Shown: piece by piece, positions 45,801 through 57,820 of the stretch
Numbering within the stretch: the first letter of the stretch is position 1
How the letters are laid out: each line of letters opens with the position of its first letter
Assembly (NCBI RefSeq): GCF_014633365.1
Contig: NC_068352.1
Coordinates: 2,162,393-2,226,392, forward strand
Reading direction: 5' to 3'
DNA: 64,000 bases
Source: Diospyros lotus
Taxonomy: Eukaryota; Streptophyta; Magnoliopsida; Ericales; Ebenaceae
The notes under the pieces: generated by a model
Told to the model about the DNA's origin: nothing
The model's input: the letters and a program-made list of their open reading frames with translations, nothing else
Database searches by the model: none
Translations under genes and position numbers: made by a program

Positions 45801-47218
45801 CTGACATCTGTTCTCATATTGCAGCAACACTTGGCGCAACTTTAGTGAGGCATCGGTCCAAACCCCGGGTGTATATTGGATGCATGAAATCTGGCCCTGT
45901 CCTTGCTCAGAAGTAAGCAAATCATTTTAAATTATGGTCGCGGCAATCTCAGTAAATTGCTCTGCCTGTTACATGTTCTTTAATGTATTTCTATTTGCTT
46001 GTTAACCATGGGTAGAGGAGTAAGATATCATGAACCTGAGTACTGGAAATTTGGTGAAGAGGGAAACAAGTATTTCCGTCATGCTACAGGACAGCTATAT
46101 GCTATTTCAAGAGATTTGGCTACATATATATCAATAAATCAGTAAGTGACCTTTGGACTTGCAAATTTAAAGTCACATGCTTTATTAATTTTCTCTAATG
46201 TCTTTTTACTCTTTACTGTATTCATCACAGGCATGTGCTACACAAGTATGCCAATGAGGATGTTTCCTTAGGATCTTGGTTTATTGGATTGGACGTGGAA
46301 CATATAGATGACCGGAGATTATGTTGCGGAACCCCACCTGGTAATCATATATTTCTTCCTAGAAATACTTTGTGTTCCTATCACAGTTCTTGGACAGATT
46401 GGAGTCGTAAACAATTATTCATTAGCCAAAAAGTATGCCATGAATTTGGTTTTCGGGAGGCAAAATGAATCATGTTTTTGGGCTTTGGCTAAATGATTTT
46501 TCTTCCTGTTTCCATAACTTGCTGCAAAAATTTTCAACTGTTTTCTTACTTGTCCAGAATCAGCCATAATCATCAAAAGCTCAATCGAACACATGAACTG
46601 ACTGCTTCCTTTTACACCTTGTCATGATTAGTCCAATTCTCTTGATGACAAATGAAAGAGATGCAATTGGGCTTCTAATGGGCAGTTCAATAATTAACCT
46701 TGCTTGAAGTGAAGGGTGAACTATGATCATTAGATATCCTGATTTGAGTATTGTGATCAATTTGTTCTCCTGTTATCAAATAATTCAAATTCTTTTCCAT
46801 CGCTTGATCTTTTATCACTAGGATATGTTCAGGCACTACATAGTGAGAGGTTCCCTACTGGCTTAGCCCACTTGAATTGATTCACCTGCTTGGTGTCCTA
46901 GTGAGGATAATAACTAGAATCAATATCTATATCACCCGATTTACGAACTGTGTTATTGCCATGAAAAAAATAAAGAGTGGAGAATAGAAGAACTAATGTT
47001 TTGATGTTAGTGCATATAAACTTTGTAGCATCTGAAACTAACCTTTGGTAATATCGATTCGTACCACAGATTGTGAGTGGAAAGCTCAGGCTGGCAATAT
47101 CTGTGTTGCTTCCTTCGATTGGACCTGCAGTGGGATCTGCAGATCTGCTGACCGGATCAAGGAGGTTCACCGCCGGTGTGGGGAAGGTGAAAATACTTTG
47201 TGGAGCGCAGTTTTCTAA
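39828..47218 (+). CDS. Probable beta-1,3-galactosyltransferase, GT31 family, 11 exons, 404 aa
   Basis: The gene encodes a Golgi type II membrane enzyme predicted to transfer galactose from UDP-galactose in beta-1,3 linkage to a glycan acceptor. Coding exons: 39,828-39,940; 43,156-43,249; 43,352-43,416; 43,522-43,733; 43,826-43,889; 44,944-45,016; 45,298-45,418; 45,825-45,912; 46,016-46,141; 46,231-46,340; 47,070-47,218. All introns are GT-AG and the 1,215-nt frame stays open. The protein has a short basic cytoplasmic tail, a signal anchor at residues 20-35 ([16 protein letters not shown]), and a stem with the plant DUF4094-type motif MWTVPEA and a short coiled coil (92-112). The Galactosyl_T domain follows from about 135, with RRDSVRATW (150-158), the metal-binding DDD (240-242) and [11 protein letters not shown]. 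Length and motifs match Arabidopsis B3GALT members; the exact acceptor is unknown. I chose the ATG because it directly precedes the tail and anchor. Intron 1 (3.2 kb) hosts a LINE. Confidence 0.95.
41226..41350. repeat. 62-bp tandem duplication in intron 1
   Basis: Two copies of a block reading AATAATTAATTTAACCAATA, ACTAAGCCTCC, ATTATTGG and AGGCATAGTAGATAGTG (41,226-41,288 and 41,289-41,350), differing at a few positions. Confidence 0.9.
41424..42785 (+). mobile_element. RTE-type LINE, 5'-truncated, in intron 1
   Basis: This 1,362-bp remnant of a non-LTR retrotransposon is in the same orientation as the host gene. It is flanked by a 13-bp TSD GTTTGCTTCTTGG (41,411-41,423 and 42,786-42,798) and ends in a TTG-type simple repeat as RTE elements do. 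Recognisable reverse transcriptase pieces in order: [60 protein letters not shown], then [10 protein letters not shown], where the catalytic FADD is FADN, then [15 protein letters not shown] and the C-terminal RRVDEIEQL region. Several stops (for example at 41,559 and 41,764) and at least two frameshifts (near 41,995 and 42,430) show that it is dead. Confidence 0.92.
44400..44645 (+). mobile_element. RTE-type LINE 3' fragment in intron 5
   Basis: The frame [16 protein letters not shown], followed by a K-run, WRETLGHG and an ending in the KVANPT style, matches the extreme C-terminus and 3' end of the LINE family found in intron 1 (RRVDEIEQL...[12 protein letters not shown]...VADP). Only about 250 bp remain; no TSD is evident. 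Confidence 0.7.
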
Positions 47219-47830
47219 CAAGCAAAATCTCTTCCAACCTCTGGAGGAGGCAACAGATCCAATCTTGTATCTACAACCAGAAACAGGTCAATACACGAGC
47301 TTGTATCAGGATTATGATCACGATGAATTGTGACACGAACTTGTAAAATATGAGTGTAGGAGAGAGCGTGAGAGGGGCTGAAGGATTCTTCTCCGTTTTA
47401 GCCAAGGAGAGAGCCTTACAGCAACACGATAGAGGAGCAAGACTGTGTAAAGCCCCAATTGGAGGGCCATATTCTTTCTTGGACATTAGTATCACAATAA
47501 GTAGCAATTCAGGACTGGCATGTGCTGCTCTTTGCTTCATCTGTTTGAAACTTTGATTAGTTTGATCTCCTTTCCTTAGTGATTAAAGGCCCTATCTTTC
47601 ATGTATCTTATCTATGAGACTTATGGGCTTGAGTTGGATTCACTCAAGCATCTGTTGTGTTGAATCTTTTGAATTTTGCTTAAGATTTGGAAGTTGCTGA
47701 TGGAATGGAGCATCCAAATGGCTCCTTTTGAGCTTTAGGGGTGGATGCTATGAAACTGAGCCTCAAGCTGGTTTAAGAGTTGTTACATCTTTTACCAACT
47801 GCCATGTTGGTCTTTTTTTGGTAGGCAGCT
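47219..47830 (+). other. 3' flank of the galactosyltransferase gene, probable 3' UTR
   Basis: Sequence after the stop keeps ordinary base composition to about 47,830 and then becomes AT-rich. AATAAA-like signals are weak, so the poly(A) site cannot be placed. The short frames here have no recognisable product. Confidence 0.4.
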
Positions 47831-47909
47831 ATGAAAGGACACCAATTAGGAGGGCAAACTTTCTTAATAATAGTAAGATTACTTCTATCACGGTTTAAGT
47901 TGTGAAAAT

Positions 47910-47998
47910 AGTTTAAATATAAAGAAAAAATAAAATAATATATAAAATGAGTCTTAGTTTAAATGTAAAGAAAGAATAAAATAATATATAAAATGAGT
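47910..47998. repeat. 45-bp tandem duplication
   Basis: Two copies of a block made of GTTTAAATATAAAGAAA, AATAAAATAATATATAAAAT and GAGT, adjacent to each other downstream of the gene. Confidence 0.85.
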
Positions 47999-48120
47999 TC
48001 TTTTTTTTTTGTTACCTTCATATAGCGAGGAATTTTATGCATCAATAATATCATATTTTTGTTATTTTATGTAAAGAATTTATAGTACATTATGTGCTTG
48101 GAATTTAAGTTAATTTTAAG

Positions 48121-48567
48121 AGTACATTTGATTGCAAGCATGGAATTTGGGTGAAAAAAAAATATTTTCTTGCCAATTGAATTGCTTAGAATTAAATTCT
48201 AGGGAAAATGCCAATTGAAGGTGTTTGATTAGCTTAATTTTTTACCTAGAAATTATTATATTTTTCTAACTTTTGGTATTTGAGTGCTATTATTTTTCAT
48301 AAAAATAGTCATTTTTTCTAACTTTTGGTGTTTGATTGTCATTATTTTTCCTAGAAAATTGATATTTTTTATGAAAAATACCTTTTTTACCTTGAAATTT
48401 ATTCATTTTTAGTATTAAATTTTACATTAATATAATATATATTAATAAATTATACACAATTATTTTATAATACATTTTGGGTTAATAAGTGCAATCAAAC
48501 ACTATAAAAGTTAGAATTTAGGTGGAAAATACTTATTTTCCATAGAAAATAAGTGCAATCAAACATG
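48121..48567. mobile_element. MITE-like element with TTTGATTGCA ends
   Basis: The left end ACATTTGATTGCA and right end TGCAATCAAACATGT are inverted repeats, and the interior repeats TTTGATTG-type words with AGAAAATTGATATTTTT-like foldback sequence. No clear TSD is seen, so the exact ends and superfamily are uncertain. Confidence 0.5.
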
Positions 48568-48569
48568 TC

Positions 48570-49734
48570 GTGTTTAAATAAATATCACATGCAAATTAGG
48601 TGGTTTTTGGGTAGAAAAATTAGCTCTACCAAATAATTTGTAGCTCCTGATTTTTTTTCATTAGTGTTTGATTAACTATTATATATATATAAAACTATAA
48701 AAGATTGATTAAATTTGAATTTTTTTATGTAAATAAAAATTTTATTAAAACAAAAACATAAAGTATTTACAGTTTAAAGATAAGACATATCTCGAGTTTC
48801 ATAGCAAAAAAATTTATAGTTTAAAATGCTATACTTTAACATTCCTAAGCACTTAAAGACTTTTGATATGAATGTTAACATTTGTGATGCTAACACCCAA
48901 TTATTCATTAGTAAAATATTTGAGAATCACATAAAACTTGAAATTATCGGTGCACAAATATCCTTAAACATTATAAGGTATATTCGCACGAATAACAACA
49001 TTTATAATGAAAATATTCGATTACTCCCTAATTTGAATTTTTTTTATATATAATAGTTATTAAACACTAAAATTTATCTTAATTTAATTTACAAAATCTA
49101 TATGGGAAGAGAAAAATGGATAGAATGAGAAATAGAGGAGGAGGTTGTCGCCTCATTGTCATAAAGATTGTCATTTCTAATAAATCAAGTGTACTCTCGA
49201 CCCTTCCACTGAATTTTAAAAGTATTTATTATTTTTTTAATCCAATAATTGGGCCTAGAAAATTGGGCCATACAAATGGTTTGGCGTTTAACTTAAATGA
49301 GTTGGGTCAACAGTTGAGGGTGTCGGCCCACAAAGGCCCTCGTGGGCCACCTACTGGGCTTTGATCGGCTAATTGTTATTTATTACTAATATTTATATAT
49401 ATTTTTATTATTCTTTATTACTAAATAAAAGTAAAAAATTGCAAATTTATAATTTTAAATGTACAAAATCTAAAATAATATATTGAGATAATATTAATTA
49501 CTAAATAATACTTTAAACAATTTTATTGTCTCAAAATTTTTACAAATGCAAACTTACAAAATAAATACAAATTTGTAGTTTTGAAATTGTAATATATAAA
49601 ATTATAATTAATACACTAAAACAATATTTATATTAAATATTATCTCAATATATTTTTTTGTCATTAAAAATACATATTTTTGTTTATTGGGCCTTGAGCC
49701 ATGCCTAGTAGGAGATATCTAAAGTTTAGTTTAC
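48570..49734. other. Intergenic, AT-rich, no gene seen
   Basis: AT-rich sequence. A short GC-richer stretch at 49,250-49,366 (GGGCC words) has no coding or repeat identity that I recognise. Confidence 0.5.
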
Positions 49735-50079
49735 TCAGACTACCTAAATTGAATTGATCGAACTTGTTGGTTCGATTTGATTTTTTTTCTTGGATCGGTT
49801 TGGTTCATTTAATCTTTTTCAAAAATTCAATTATTAATTTTCAGTTTAGTTTTTTAGTTAGAAAAATCAAACTATGCTATTTTGATATTTATAAACATTA
49901 TTTTTTTTGACTTTGTGTGTTTTCTATCGGTTATTTCAACTCTCTTTATTTATTTTTATATTTCTTCAATTTACCTTTGATTTTTTTAGTTATCAGTTAG
50001 TTTAATTTTTTGAGTTAATCAATCTGTTTGGTTCTGTTTTACTTCTCGATTTGATTTAATCGGATAGTGGACACCCCTA
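49735..50079. mobile_element. hAT-like remnant, right end
   Basis: TTCGGTT/GATTCGGTTTGG-type subterminal repeats lead to an end GTGGACACCCCTA, the complement of the TAGGGGTGTCCAC start of this hAT-like group. The left end is not recognisable, so the coordinate is approximate. Confidence 0.45.
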
Positions 50080-50522
50080 ATGCCTAAAATGGCTCAATCT
50101 AATTCACTTGACATCCTTAATTTGACCATATGATAAAAAAATATATGATATTTCTTGGTTTAACAAATGAAAAATAAGCGAAGAGCCACAAATATAAGGA
50201 TGGTAAAAATTCAAAAATATACAAAGAACTACAAACAACTTCAGTGTTAACTTATAAGTAAAGGAGTTAGAAATGACATTTTTTAATATTATGAGTTTGA
50301 TGGTCTCACTAATTCTTGATAGTTTTATAGAAGGTGAACTAATTATGTTGCTAACAAGATCTTATCAAAATATATGAGTGGCTTACCTAAACGTGTTAAA
50401 AAGACGAGTAAGTTTTATATCCTCTTGCTTAACAACAAAAGGAAGAGAGAGTGAGAGAGAAAAAGTATAATCAAATTAATTTTTTTTTGTAAAAATGTTA
50501 TTTGAGTGACATTCATAAAAAT

Positions 50523-51144
50523 TAGGGGTGTGCACAGTGCAGTTTGGGCAGTTTAACAGGGATTTAATACGCCAAACTGCATGTGCGGTTTGGCATTAAA
50601 CCAGACCGCGCGGTCTGGTTTGGTGTGCACAAACCGCACCAGATCGCATCGCAGTTTCCACGGTTTGGTGCTTCTTTATTGTTTCATTTGGTGTTTCCTC
50701 TACTAGTTTATAAATTTTTAATTAAAATATAAAAATCAATGCATAAAATCATAGTTTTTAAATTTTTATAGTATCTTGGAGTTTAAAACTAAAATAAGTT
50801 ACAATCTAATAAAAAATACAAATTTAAAAGTTTAAAATCTACAACATAACCACATGTTCATAATATAAAAATAACACAAAAATCCACAATATAATTCATG
50901 GTCAAGAAAGCATATATTTTTAATTTATTTTTTTAAATTTTAAATAATTAGATATTTTTAATTTTTTTATTAATATACTATTTGGCCGGTTTGGTTTTAA
51001 CCAAATTAAAAAAACCACAAACCGCACGGTTTGAGAATTTCTCAAACCGTGCCGAACCGCACCCCCAAAAAACCGCGCAGTTTGGTGCGGTGCGGTTTGG
51101 TGTAGGCTGTTTCCATGGTTTGATCATTTTTTTGCACATCCCTA
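50523..51144. mobile_element. hAT-type non-autonomous element
   Basis: This 622-bp element has inverted ends TAGGGGTGTGCA and TGCACATCCCTA and an 8-bp TSD, ATAAAAAT (50,515-50,522) against ATAAAAAC (51,145-51,152). Subterminal CGGTTTGG/CCAAACCG words are arranged in opposite orientations. No transposase. Confidence 0.85.
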
Positions 51145-51824
51145 ATAAAAACAGGTATGAACTCAGATTCGGGTCAGGGACCCGAGTTATTTGCCCATAA
51201 AAAGGGCTCTGGGTCGAGATTCAGATTCAGATTTGCAAGGAAAAAACTGCATGTAGCAGTTGAACACGGAGAAATAGATTCCACAATTGCAAAAACTCTC
51301 TCAAAAAGTTTTCTTTGCATTTTTGAAGTGAGGATTTTAAACTATGAATAAAATGATTTTCATTTTGTGATTTTGTTTAACCAGTAATTCAACCTTACTC
51401 AAAGATCTATATAATTTCTGCTAAAAAAAGATAAGTATGTTTTTACTATTTTCATTTATGGTTTCATATACTGATATACCAGTAATTTTTCTTACAATAT
51501 ATATATATATATATATATATAATTTTAATCTCTTAAATAACGTTACTTAGTGTATATTAATCAATGTTAATATAGCAATTTAAATATAATGATTACGTGA
51601 GATTACTCATTTAATTCTTTCAACACAATAACTTGATAAGGTGTGTCCCATCATTATATTAGGAGATTAAATTTTTTATGTATATATATAATGAAGAATT
51701 AATATTAGCTGAAAAATACAAGGAGGCCAGATGTTCCCTTTCTGGTGCATGGATAGACACAGCTGAGTGATTCAAATGGACTGCCTTCATTTCATGATTA
51801 TATGTGGAAGGAAAGTGTTGGTGT

Positions 51825-51915
51825 TGGCAATAATTAATACCTATTTCACCAACCCATTGACACTATCAATGGCAATAATTAATACTCATTTCACCATCCC
51901 ATTGACACTGTCAAT
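51825..51915. repeat. About 45-bp tandem duplication
   Basis: GGCAATAATTAATACCTATT, TCACCAACCCATTGACACTATCAAT is followed at once by a near-identical copy. A third partial GTCAATGGTAG follows. Confidence 0.8.
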
Positions 51916-52261
51916 GGTAGCATTCACACTTCGTTTATTTCATTGCACCACAGGTTCTACATTATTCTTCCTTCCTTTCAAACCTACCTATGATTTATAT
52001 ATATATATATATTAGAAGTGTGATATGTGTTATGTATTTATAAAAAATAAAATTAAATAAAATTTTATTGGATGACATTTTACCATTACAACTTATTTTT
52101 TAAATTTATTTTAAGTAAAATTTTTAAGCAAGATGAATTTGATTATAGTGTTGTCTGATAAATTGATTACTATATAAAACTTATGACATAAGGGGTAGTT
52201 TAGGAAAATATTTTAACGACGGTTTTTTAACATGAAAATAAGGTGTTTATTTATATAATAG

Positions 52262-52761
52262 CAGGGGCGAATTCAAGAATTTATGTTGGATGAGATTTAA
52301 TGTAAAAAAGTTCTTATGTAACTAAAAAATTAATATAAGAAATTTTTACTAAACTTGTGATCGACGAGTTTTTGAAATAAAAAATTTATTTACAACGAAA
52401 TCTACACCTATTGTGAGAACAAATTCTCTTTCGATATAAAGTGTTATACAATCAGCAAGGAAGTCATTTTTCATTTTGTTACGAAGTGATTGAATTCAGT
52501 TTACTTCGTTGCTATTGAGTTTCTCTCCTAATGTTGAATTGAATGTGGAGACTATTATTTGTATTTGTTTGAAATTAACGATAGGATTTCGATAGATTTG
52601 ATCTTTAGCATACAATTTTTTTATTTATAAATGGGTTATGATCAGAAGTATAGAGTTACACAACACATATTTTGACCTAGCTTATTATTAATTTTTATAT
52701 ATTAAAAAGTTGAATCTAATAGTAGACTGCCCTAAGCTGATCACTAGGAGATCCGTCCCTA
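52262..52761. mobile_element. hAT-type MITE, 500 bp
   Basis: Ends CAGGGGCGAATTC and GGAGATCCGTCCCTA are imperfect inverted repeats, and the TSD TATAATAG is perfect (52,254-52,261 and 52,762-52,769). A similar CAGCAGGGGCGAAGCTAG end at about 33,979 suggests another damaged family member. Noncoding. Confidence 0.8.
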
Positions 52762-52860
52762 TATAATAGTATAGATATATTAATTAGAAGTGTGATCAAT
52801 GTGGTGTTGCAAGTAAAAAAATAAAATATTTTAAATAAAAGTTTATCATATGGTAATTGA

Positions 52861-53267
52861 TAGGAGTGTTCATTTAATTGGTTTGATTATCAAATCAATC
52901 AAAATCCTAAAATCAAATGGATTAAAATTTTATAAAAAATCGAATCAAACCGACGAAGCAAACCAAAAAATAAAAAATCGAAAAATCAGAACAAATACAA
53001 AAAAATGAAAATATCAAAAAATGCAAAAAAAAACAAACAAATAGAAAAAAAAAACCAAAAAAACTGAACTGGACAAATGAAAAAAGAAAAAAACTGAAAA
53101 AATACTAAATAAACCAAAAAAAAACCCAAAATGGAAAATTTCTGTTGGTTCGATTATTTTAATTTTTTCAATACAAAATCTGAATTGAACCGAAATTGTC
53201 AAATTTGATAGCAAAACTGAACTTACCCGTAACTAAAACTGACTAGTAGTCCAATTGACCCTTAGTT
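52861..53267. mobile_element. Degraded hAT-like element
   Basis: Starts TAGGAGTGTTCATTTAATTGG, ends near CCAATTGACCCTTAGTT, and is flanked by GTAATTGA (52,853-52,860) and GTAATTGG (53,268-53,275), a 7-of-8 match. Interior is dominated by AAACCGA/AAAACC words. Confidence 0.6.
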
Positions 53268-53275
53268 GTAATTGG

Positions 53276-54340
53276 ATTCTTTTATTTTAAATAAAATAAA
53301 ATTTGATATGATCTAATTAATTCAATTCTCAACTGAAAATAATGAGTTTAAATCTCATTGAAAGAATTAGTTTTTTTAAATCAAAATATATAAAATAATA
53401 AAATTTCATAACATCAAAATAACTTATATATATATATAAATCCTCAACATCCACGTCATCTTGAATAATTGAGTGGACATAAGTAATTGAATAATGGAAA
53501 GCATGGTTGCTATCCCAATTCCCTCCACTGTCACATGAGTCCTGGCAAATTAAAGCTGACTTTAAGGCAGACACTTTGATAGCATATACAATTGCACAAC
53601 AAACCCAATGAATGCAATATGCCTTTCACACCAAAGAAGAAAACCCATATTCTTTCTTCATCATGGGTCTTCCATGTTAGGATGGCCCTTTAAATTTTGT
53701 TTTAATGGAAATTAAATTTTTAAGATAAAATCCACTTTTAGTTTAGAATAGAGATTCTGATAAATATCGAAGTCCTAATCTAATTAAGAATATAGTCCAA
53801 TATTAATTGAATTATACTTAGAGTGATGTGTTTTGGATCACGGTTCACTTATAAAAAAAAAAAAAATAGGCTTATGAATAAACAAACTTAAAAGATAAAA
53901 AAGAAAACCATGAAAGATCGGGAGACCCTCCTATCTAAGTCTCCCGAAGACTCATTTCGATAATTCTCGTGTGGGTGTTAAGATTCTCCGAGAGAGTGAT
54001 AAGTTTGTCAGAAACTCTCTAACTGTAGTCTCGATCAAAGCATGCTAACTAATTTATGAAACTGATGTCTTGAAAATCAAAACAAATGATCTTGAAAAAT
54101 GTAGATACTCTTTTATCTATCAACTTCAATCGTTATAAATATGGATGACTCCCCCTCTAAGTACATATATAAGAAATCTTACATAAACTATCTGAATACT
54201 TTTTAGTTTTTTGGCTGAGATTGACCTAAACATTAGAAGCTTCGCATGAAAAACACCTTGTGTTTTTTATTGTTTTCTATCTTGCAATCTCCCGAAGACT
54301 TGCAAAAGATTCTCCAATAAAATAAATTCATTGTTGTATC
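53276..54340. other. Intergenic, no gene seen
   Basis: Contains a less AT-rich part at about 53,450-53,660 and a stretch with CTCCCGAAGACT words at 53,930-54,300. Neither has a recognisable identity. Confidence 0.45.
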
Positions 54341-56000
54341 AAGACAATAGTATTGAGATTGACTATGTCTTCAAATTTTGGCTAATCTATTATCGAGACC
54401 TTAGAAGAATGAACTAAGTGTATGTGGAGATACCGAACCACTATAAATTATCTTGTGTCTCATTTATTTATTTTTGTTATTTCTTGTGGCTTATATTTAT
54501 TATTAATCTCAAACATAATTTATTATATCTATCAAATATATATTTTTTCATAAAATCATTAATCAATAAAATTTATTAAAATTGAGAAAAATTTTAATCA
54601 TTCAATTCACCCATCTTCTTTTGAGTAGCCATATTCTAAAAGACTAACATACTTCACACCTAAAAAGAAGAAAGTTACAAGACTTTCTTCTTTCGTTTCT
54701 CGACGCTGAAACAAGACCAAGGGGGAAGGAGAGCCCACGGGCATAGCACTGATGGTTCACAGGGTAGAAGATTACATCAAATGATGTAGGTTCGAGTCAT
54801 GCAGCCGCAGTGTTGAGAATTTTATCCTCTTGTGGGGGTGGTTTCTTGTGATCACTATGCAATGTGTCTCCTACTTTGGGGGCCGTTATGTTCCGTGATT
54901 AACCCCTCTCATGTGCGTGGGGCAGTGTGTGGGGGCCCTTAAGGTGAGGATTTTACCTTTTGTACCCAAGACCGAGGGGGGAAGAGGGAAGAGTCGTGCG
55001 TAAAAGAGGGGGAAGAGGGAGAAAGAGAAATAGAAAGAAAAAAGAAAAAGAATGGTGTTATCGAAGGATATACATATTCAGTGTTATTCAGTGTTGTTGC
55101 AATTGCAAAGAAGATGTGAAAAAGCCCGCTCAAAACTCATTTGTTAGTCACGTTTTTTTAACAAAAGACTTTCTTTCTTTCACCATTGACTGAAACATTG
55201 AACTTACAATCCACTAATTATTATTTACTATTATTGGACTGTATAAACATGGCTAGTCATCCTTTTTTTCCTGATTTTTCCTTAAACTTAAACGTCTCTT
55301 GTATCTATTACCTAACCATCTAGCTCTTGTTGTCGGGTCTTCTCCCAAATAAAAAATAATAGTAAAAAGAATTATCGAAGGGAAAGAAGAAAAACCCAAA
55401 GGGTTTGTTCACACTCGTTTGAACGCGCATTTAGATTGCTCTAGAGTTTCTAAATTTTGCCACAATTAATGATCCACATTCAATTCTTGAATACTATTCA
55501 TGGTTTGCAACCTTAATACACGAAAAGAGTTTATATAATTTAAATAATGTATTACACAACAAATATGATGATATATGAGAATGTACAAATGGTCAGTTAG
55601 ATTACTGAATTGGCTAAAATTTATTAATTAATTAAATTGAATCGGAGAGTAAAATTGAACTGAACTGACTAATTAATCCAAAAAATAGAACTTAACCGAT
55701 AACTGAAAAAACTGAATCAAACTGATTAAATTGAAGAAACGCAAAAAAATCGAAGAAAATTGAAATCACTAATAGAAAATACACAAAATCGAAGAAAATG
55801 ATGTTGATTTATAAATATCAAAATAATATCGTTTTAAAATTCGGTCAGTTTGGTTAGTTTGGTACTTCTAACCAAAAAATCAAATCGAAAACTGAAAACT
55901 GAACTTTTGAGAAAAATTAATTGAACCAAATCAATGCAAGAAAAAAATCGAATTGAACTGACAATTAGTTCGAATAAATCGAACTTTTGCTCTCTCCTGA
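54341..56000. repeat. Second segmental duplication, block X copy 1
   Basis: Collinear with 61,368-62,700 in the same orientation, for example GGAGATACCGAACCA, CTTGTTGTCGGGTCTTCT and AAACCCAAAGGGTTTGTTCACAC. Copy 1 is longer because it carries a SINE (54,728-54,967). Its right part (about 55,587-55,995) is a decayed TTCGGTT/AACCGAA-rich hAT-like stretch. Noncoding. Confidence 0.85.
54728..54967 (+). mobile_element. tRNA-derived SINE, copy 2
   Basis: About 240 bp with an A-box-like GCATAGCACTGATGGTT and a B-box AGGTTCGAGTC (54,790-54,800), and the tail CCTTAAGGTGAGGATTTTACC shared with the SINE at 26,406. Direct repeats AAGACCAAGGGGGAA (54,713-54,727) and AAGACCGAGGGGGGAA (54,968-54,983) flank it. 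Block X copy 2 has the empty site at about 61,750. Confidence 0.8.
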
Positions 56001-56039
56001 TGATACATACTATTTAAATTATATAAAATTCTTTTCATA

Positions 56040-56760
56040 TTATACAAAGTACCTAAATTGCAAGAAAATGAAAATAAGAAATGGATATGATATGAAACGA
56101 AAATGAGAAAATAATATTTTTTTTCAAAAATAGGAAATAGAAATGCATGAAAATGAGTAAATAAAAAAATATAAGACTCTTTTTATAAATATAATTTTTA
56201 ATATAAAAAATAATAAAAATAAATATAAATTTCATAAAAATAAAAATAGACATAAATTCTATCATTCATGAACATGACTTATTAATTAAAAATACAATAA
56301 AAAATAATTAAACATAATATAAATAATAAATTTAAAATTTTATTTATTTTTAAAAAATAATAAATTTAAATTTTTGTGTTAAAAATGAAAAAAATCCATC
56401 TCTAACATGTTCATAGATGAAAATGCATTTTTAACACTTTTTTAATATTACAAAAAGACTCAAAATGTTTCAAAATTAATAAAAATAACTCGAAAATATT
56501 TTTTAATATTTTAAAAATATTAAAATTATGCTCCAAAATATTTTTGTGCATCATGACAAACCACCTGTGTGAATAAACATTTTACAATTTTCAGAGAGAT
56601 TAAGTGTATCCGATAGCTATGATGACTTTTGAAAATAAAAAGATAATTTGAGGTGACCTTGCAAGACCAGTCCAACATGAGTCCAAACGTGGCACAAGTG
56701 GACAGGACCAACTCAAACATTCACACCCAAACTCTTTCTCTATCTAATTTTTAATTTCTT
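56040..56760. repeat. Block Y copy 1 (dispersed repeat family Y)
   Basis: Matches 58,360-59,010 including AAATATAATTTTTAATATAA, GTGCATCATGACAAACCA, CCGATAGCT and CATGAGTCCAAACGTGG. The first 500 bp are related to the family at 12,340 and 28,250. Confidence 0.75.
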
Positions 56761-56944
56761 CACTTCTTGTTTGGGACGGTTTGATCCTAAACAATATTAG
56801 TAGACTCGATTGTGATAATTTTGATATTTTGTTTCGCGTGATTACATGATTAATAATGTTATCATTCGAAAATAATAATAAATTTATTAATTAAAAATAT
56901 CATCATCAAATTATTTGATTTCTATAAGAAAAAACGTAATCATA

Positions 56945-57240
56945 TTGTGTAGAATAATTTCTGTGCAAACACTCTGATGCTTAAGTGAGCCACAAAACTT
57001 CACAGAAGACTTGAATGCAGTATTGAAATCAATATCAAAGGCGTATTGTCTTTAGAATAAGGGCTCATATATTTATAAAAGAGTATGAAGCTTTCTAAGA
57101 TTTATTAGAATTAAGATTTTTTCGTATAATGTCTATCTTGATATTCCAAAATTCATTAGGATTAGAATTCTTTATGGATAATGTCTTTCCTTTTCGCAAA
57201 ACTCTCAAAGGGATTTTCGAATGTTAAAATTATCTAGTTT
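56945..57240 (+). mobile_element. Possible second copy of the 13,571 LTR-like element
   Basis: Shares a CTCTGATGCTTAAG-like leader word, a TTATAGA/TATTTATAAA stretch and GTTAAAATTATCTAGTTT with 13,571-14,110. Ends cannot be placed. Confidence 0.35.
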
Positions 57241-57320
57241 GTGTTTTGTTCAGGAACCCTTCCCAATCAAGGAAAAACTTACCGAACAAGCTCCAAATTG
57301 GATCTTGGTTATGATCTATT

Positions 57321-57820
57321 GGGAACAATAATAGTCCATCAGCATAGATCTCTAGGAAATTGAAGTCGTCAGATCTTTCGATGTTATGATTTTTGGGAGA
57401 CTGTAAATGTCTCTTGTGTTTTAATGTCCAAGAGAGTATTTGATCTCTCGATATTTTGCATGTCACTAGTAGTCATATTTATTGGGAACAGTAATCTATG
57501 TTGCACGAAAACACCTCATAGGTGCCGTTTTTCCGTTTCGGAAACGTTTCTTATTCATATTTCGGACCCTATTTATGCCTATTTTTTAGAAAAACATTCG
57601 TTTCCACGTTTCCATTTCCTATCTGAAACGTTTCTCGTTTTCGTTTTCGTGCAACATAGACAGTAATAGTCCATCAGCATAGATCTCTAGAAAATTGTAA
57701 TGGTCATATCTTTCGATGTTATGATTTTTGGAAGAACGTAAAGGTCTCTTGTGTTTTAATGTCTAAGAGAGTATTTGATCTCTTGATATTTTGCATGTCA
57801 CTAGTAGTCATATTTATTCC
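57321..57820. repeat. 165-bp tandem duplication, second copy split by a MITE
   Basis: Unit 1 (57,321-57,483) and unit 2 (57,484-57,820) share GGGAACA-TAATAGTCCATC, GATGTTATGATTTTTGG, GTCTCTTGTGTTTTAATGTC and CATGTCACTAGTAGTCATAT. Unit 2 is longer by the MITE and its TSD. Confidence 0.9.
57496..57659. mobile_element. hAT-type MITE, 164 bp, perfect 17-bp inverted ends
   Basis: CTATGTTGCACGAAAAC at the left is exactly the complement of GTTTTCGTGCAACATAG at the right. The 8-bp TSD ACAGTAAT (57,488-57,495 and 57,660-57,667) is perfect. The neighbouring tandem unit retains the empty site (GGGAACAATAATAGTCC at 57,321). Interior carries CGTTTC/GAAACG words in both orientations. Confidence 0.92.

Noticed and set aside
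51150..51200. Small palindrome around CGGGTCAGGGACCCG
   Set aside because: A short hairpin without partner copies or context; not enough to call a regulatory element.
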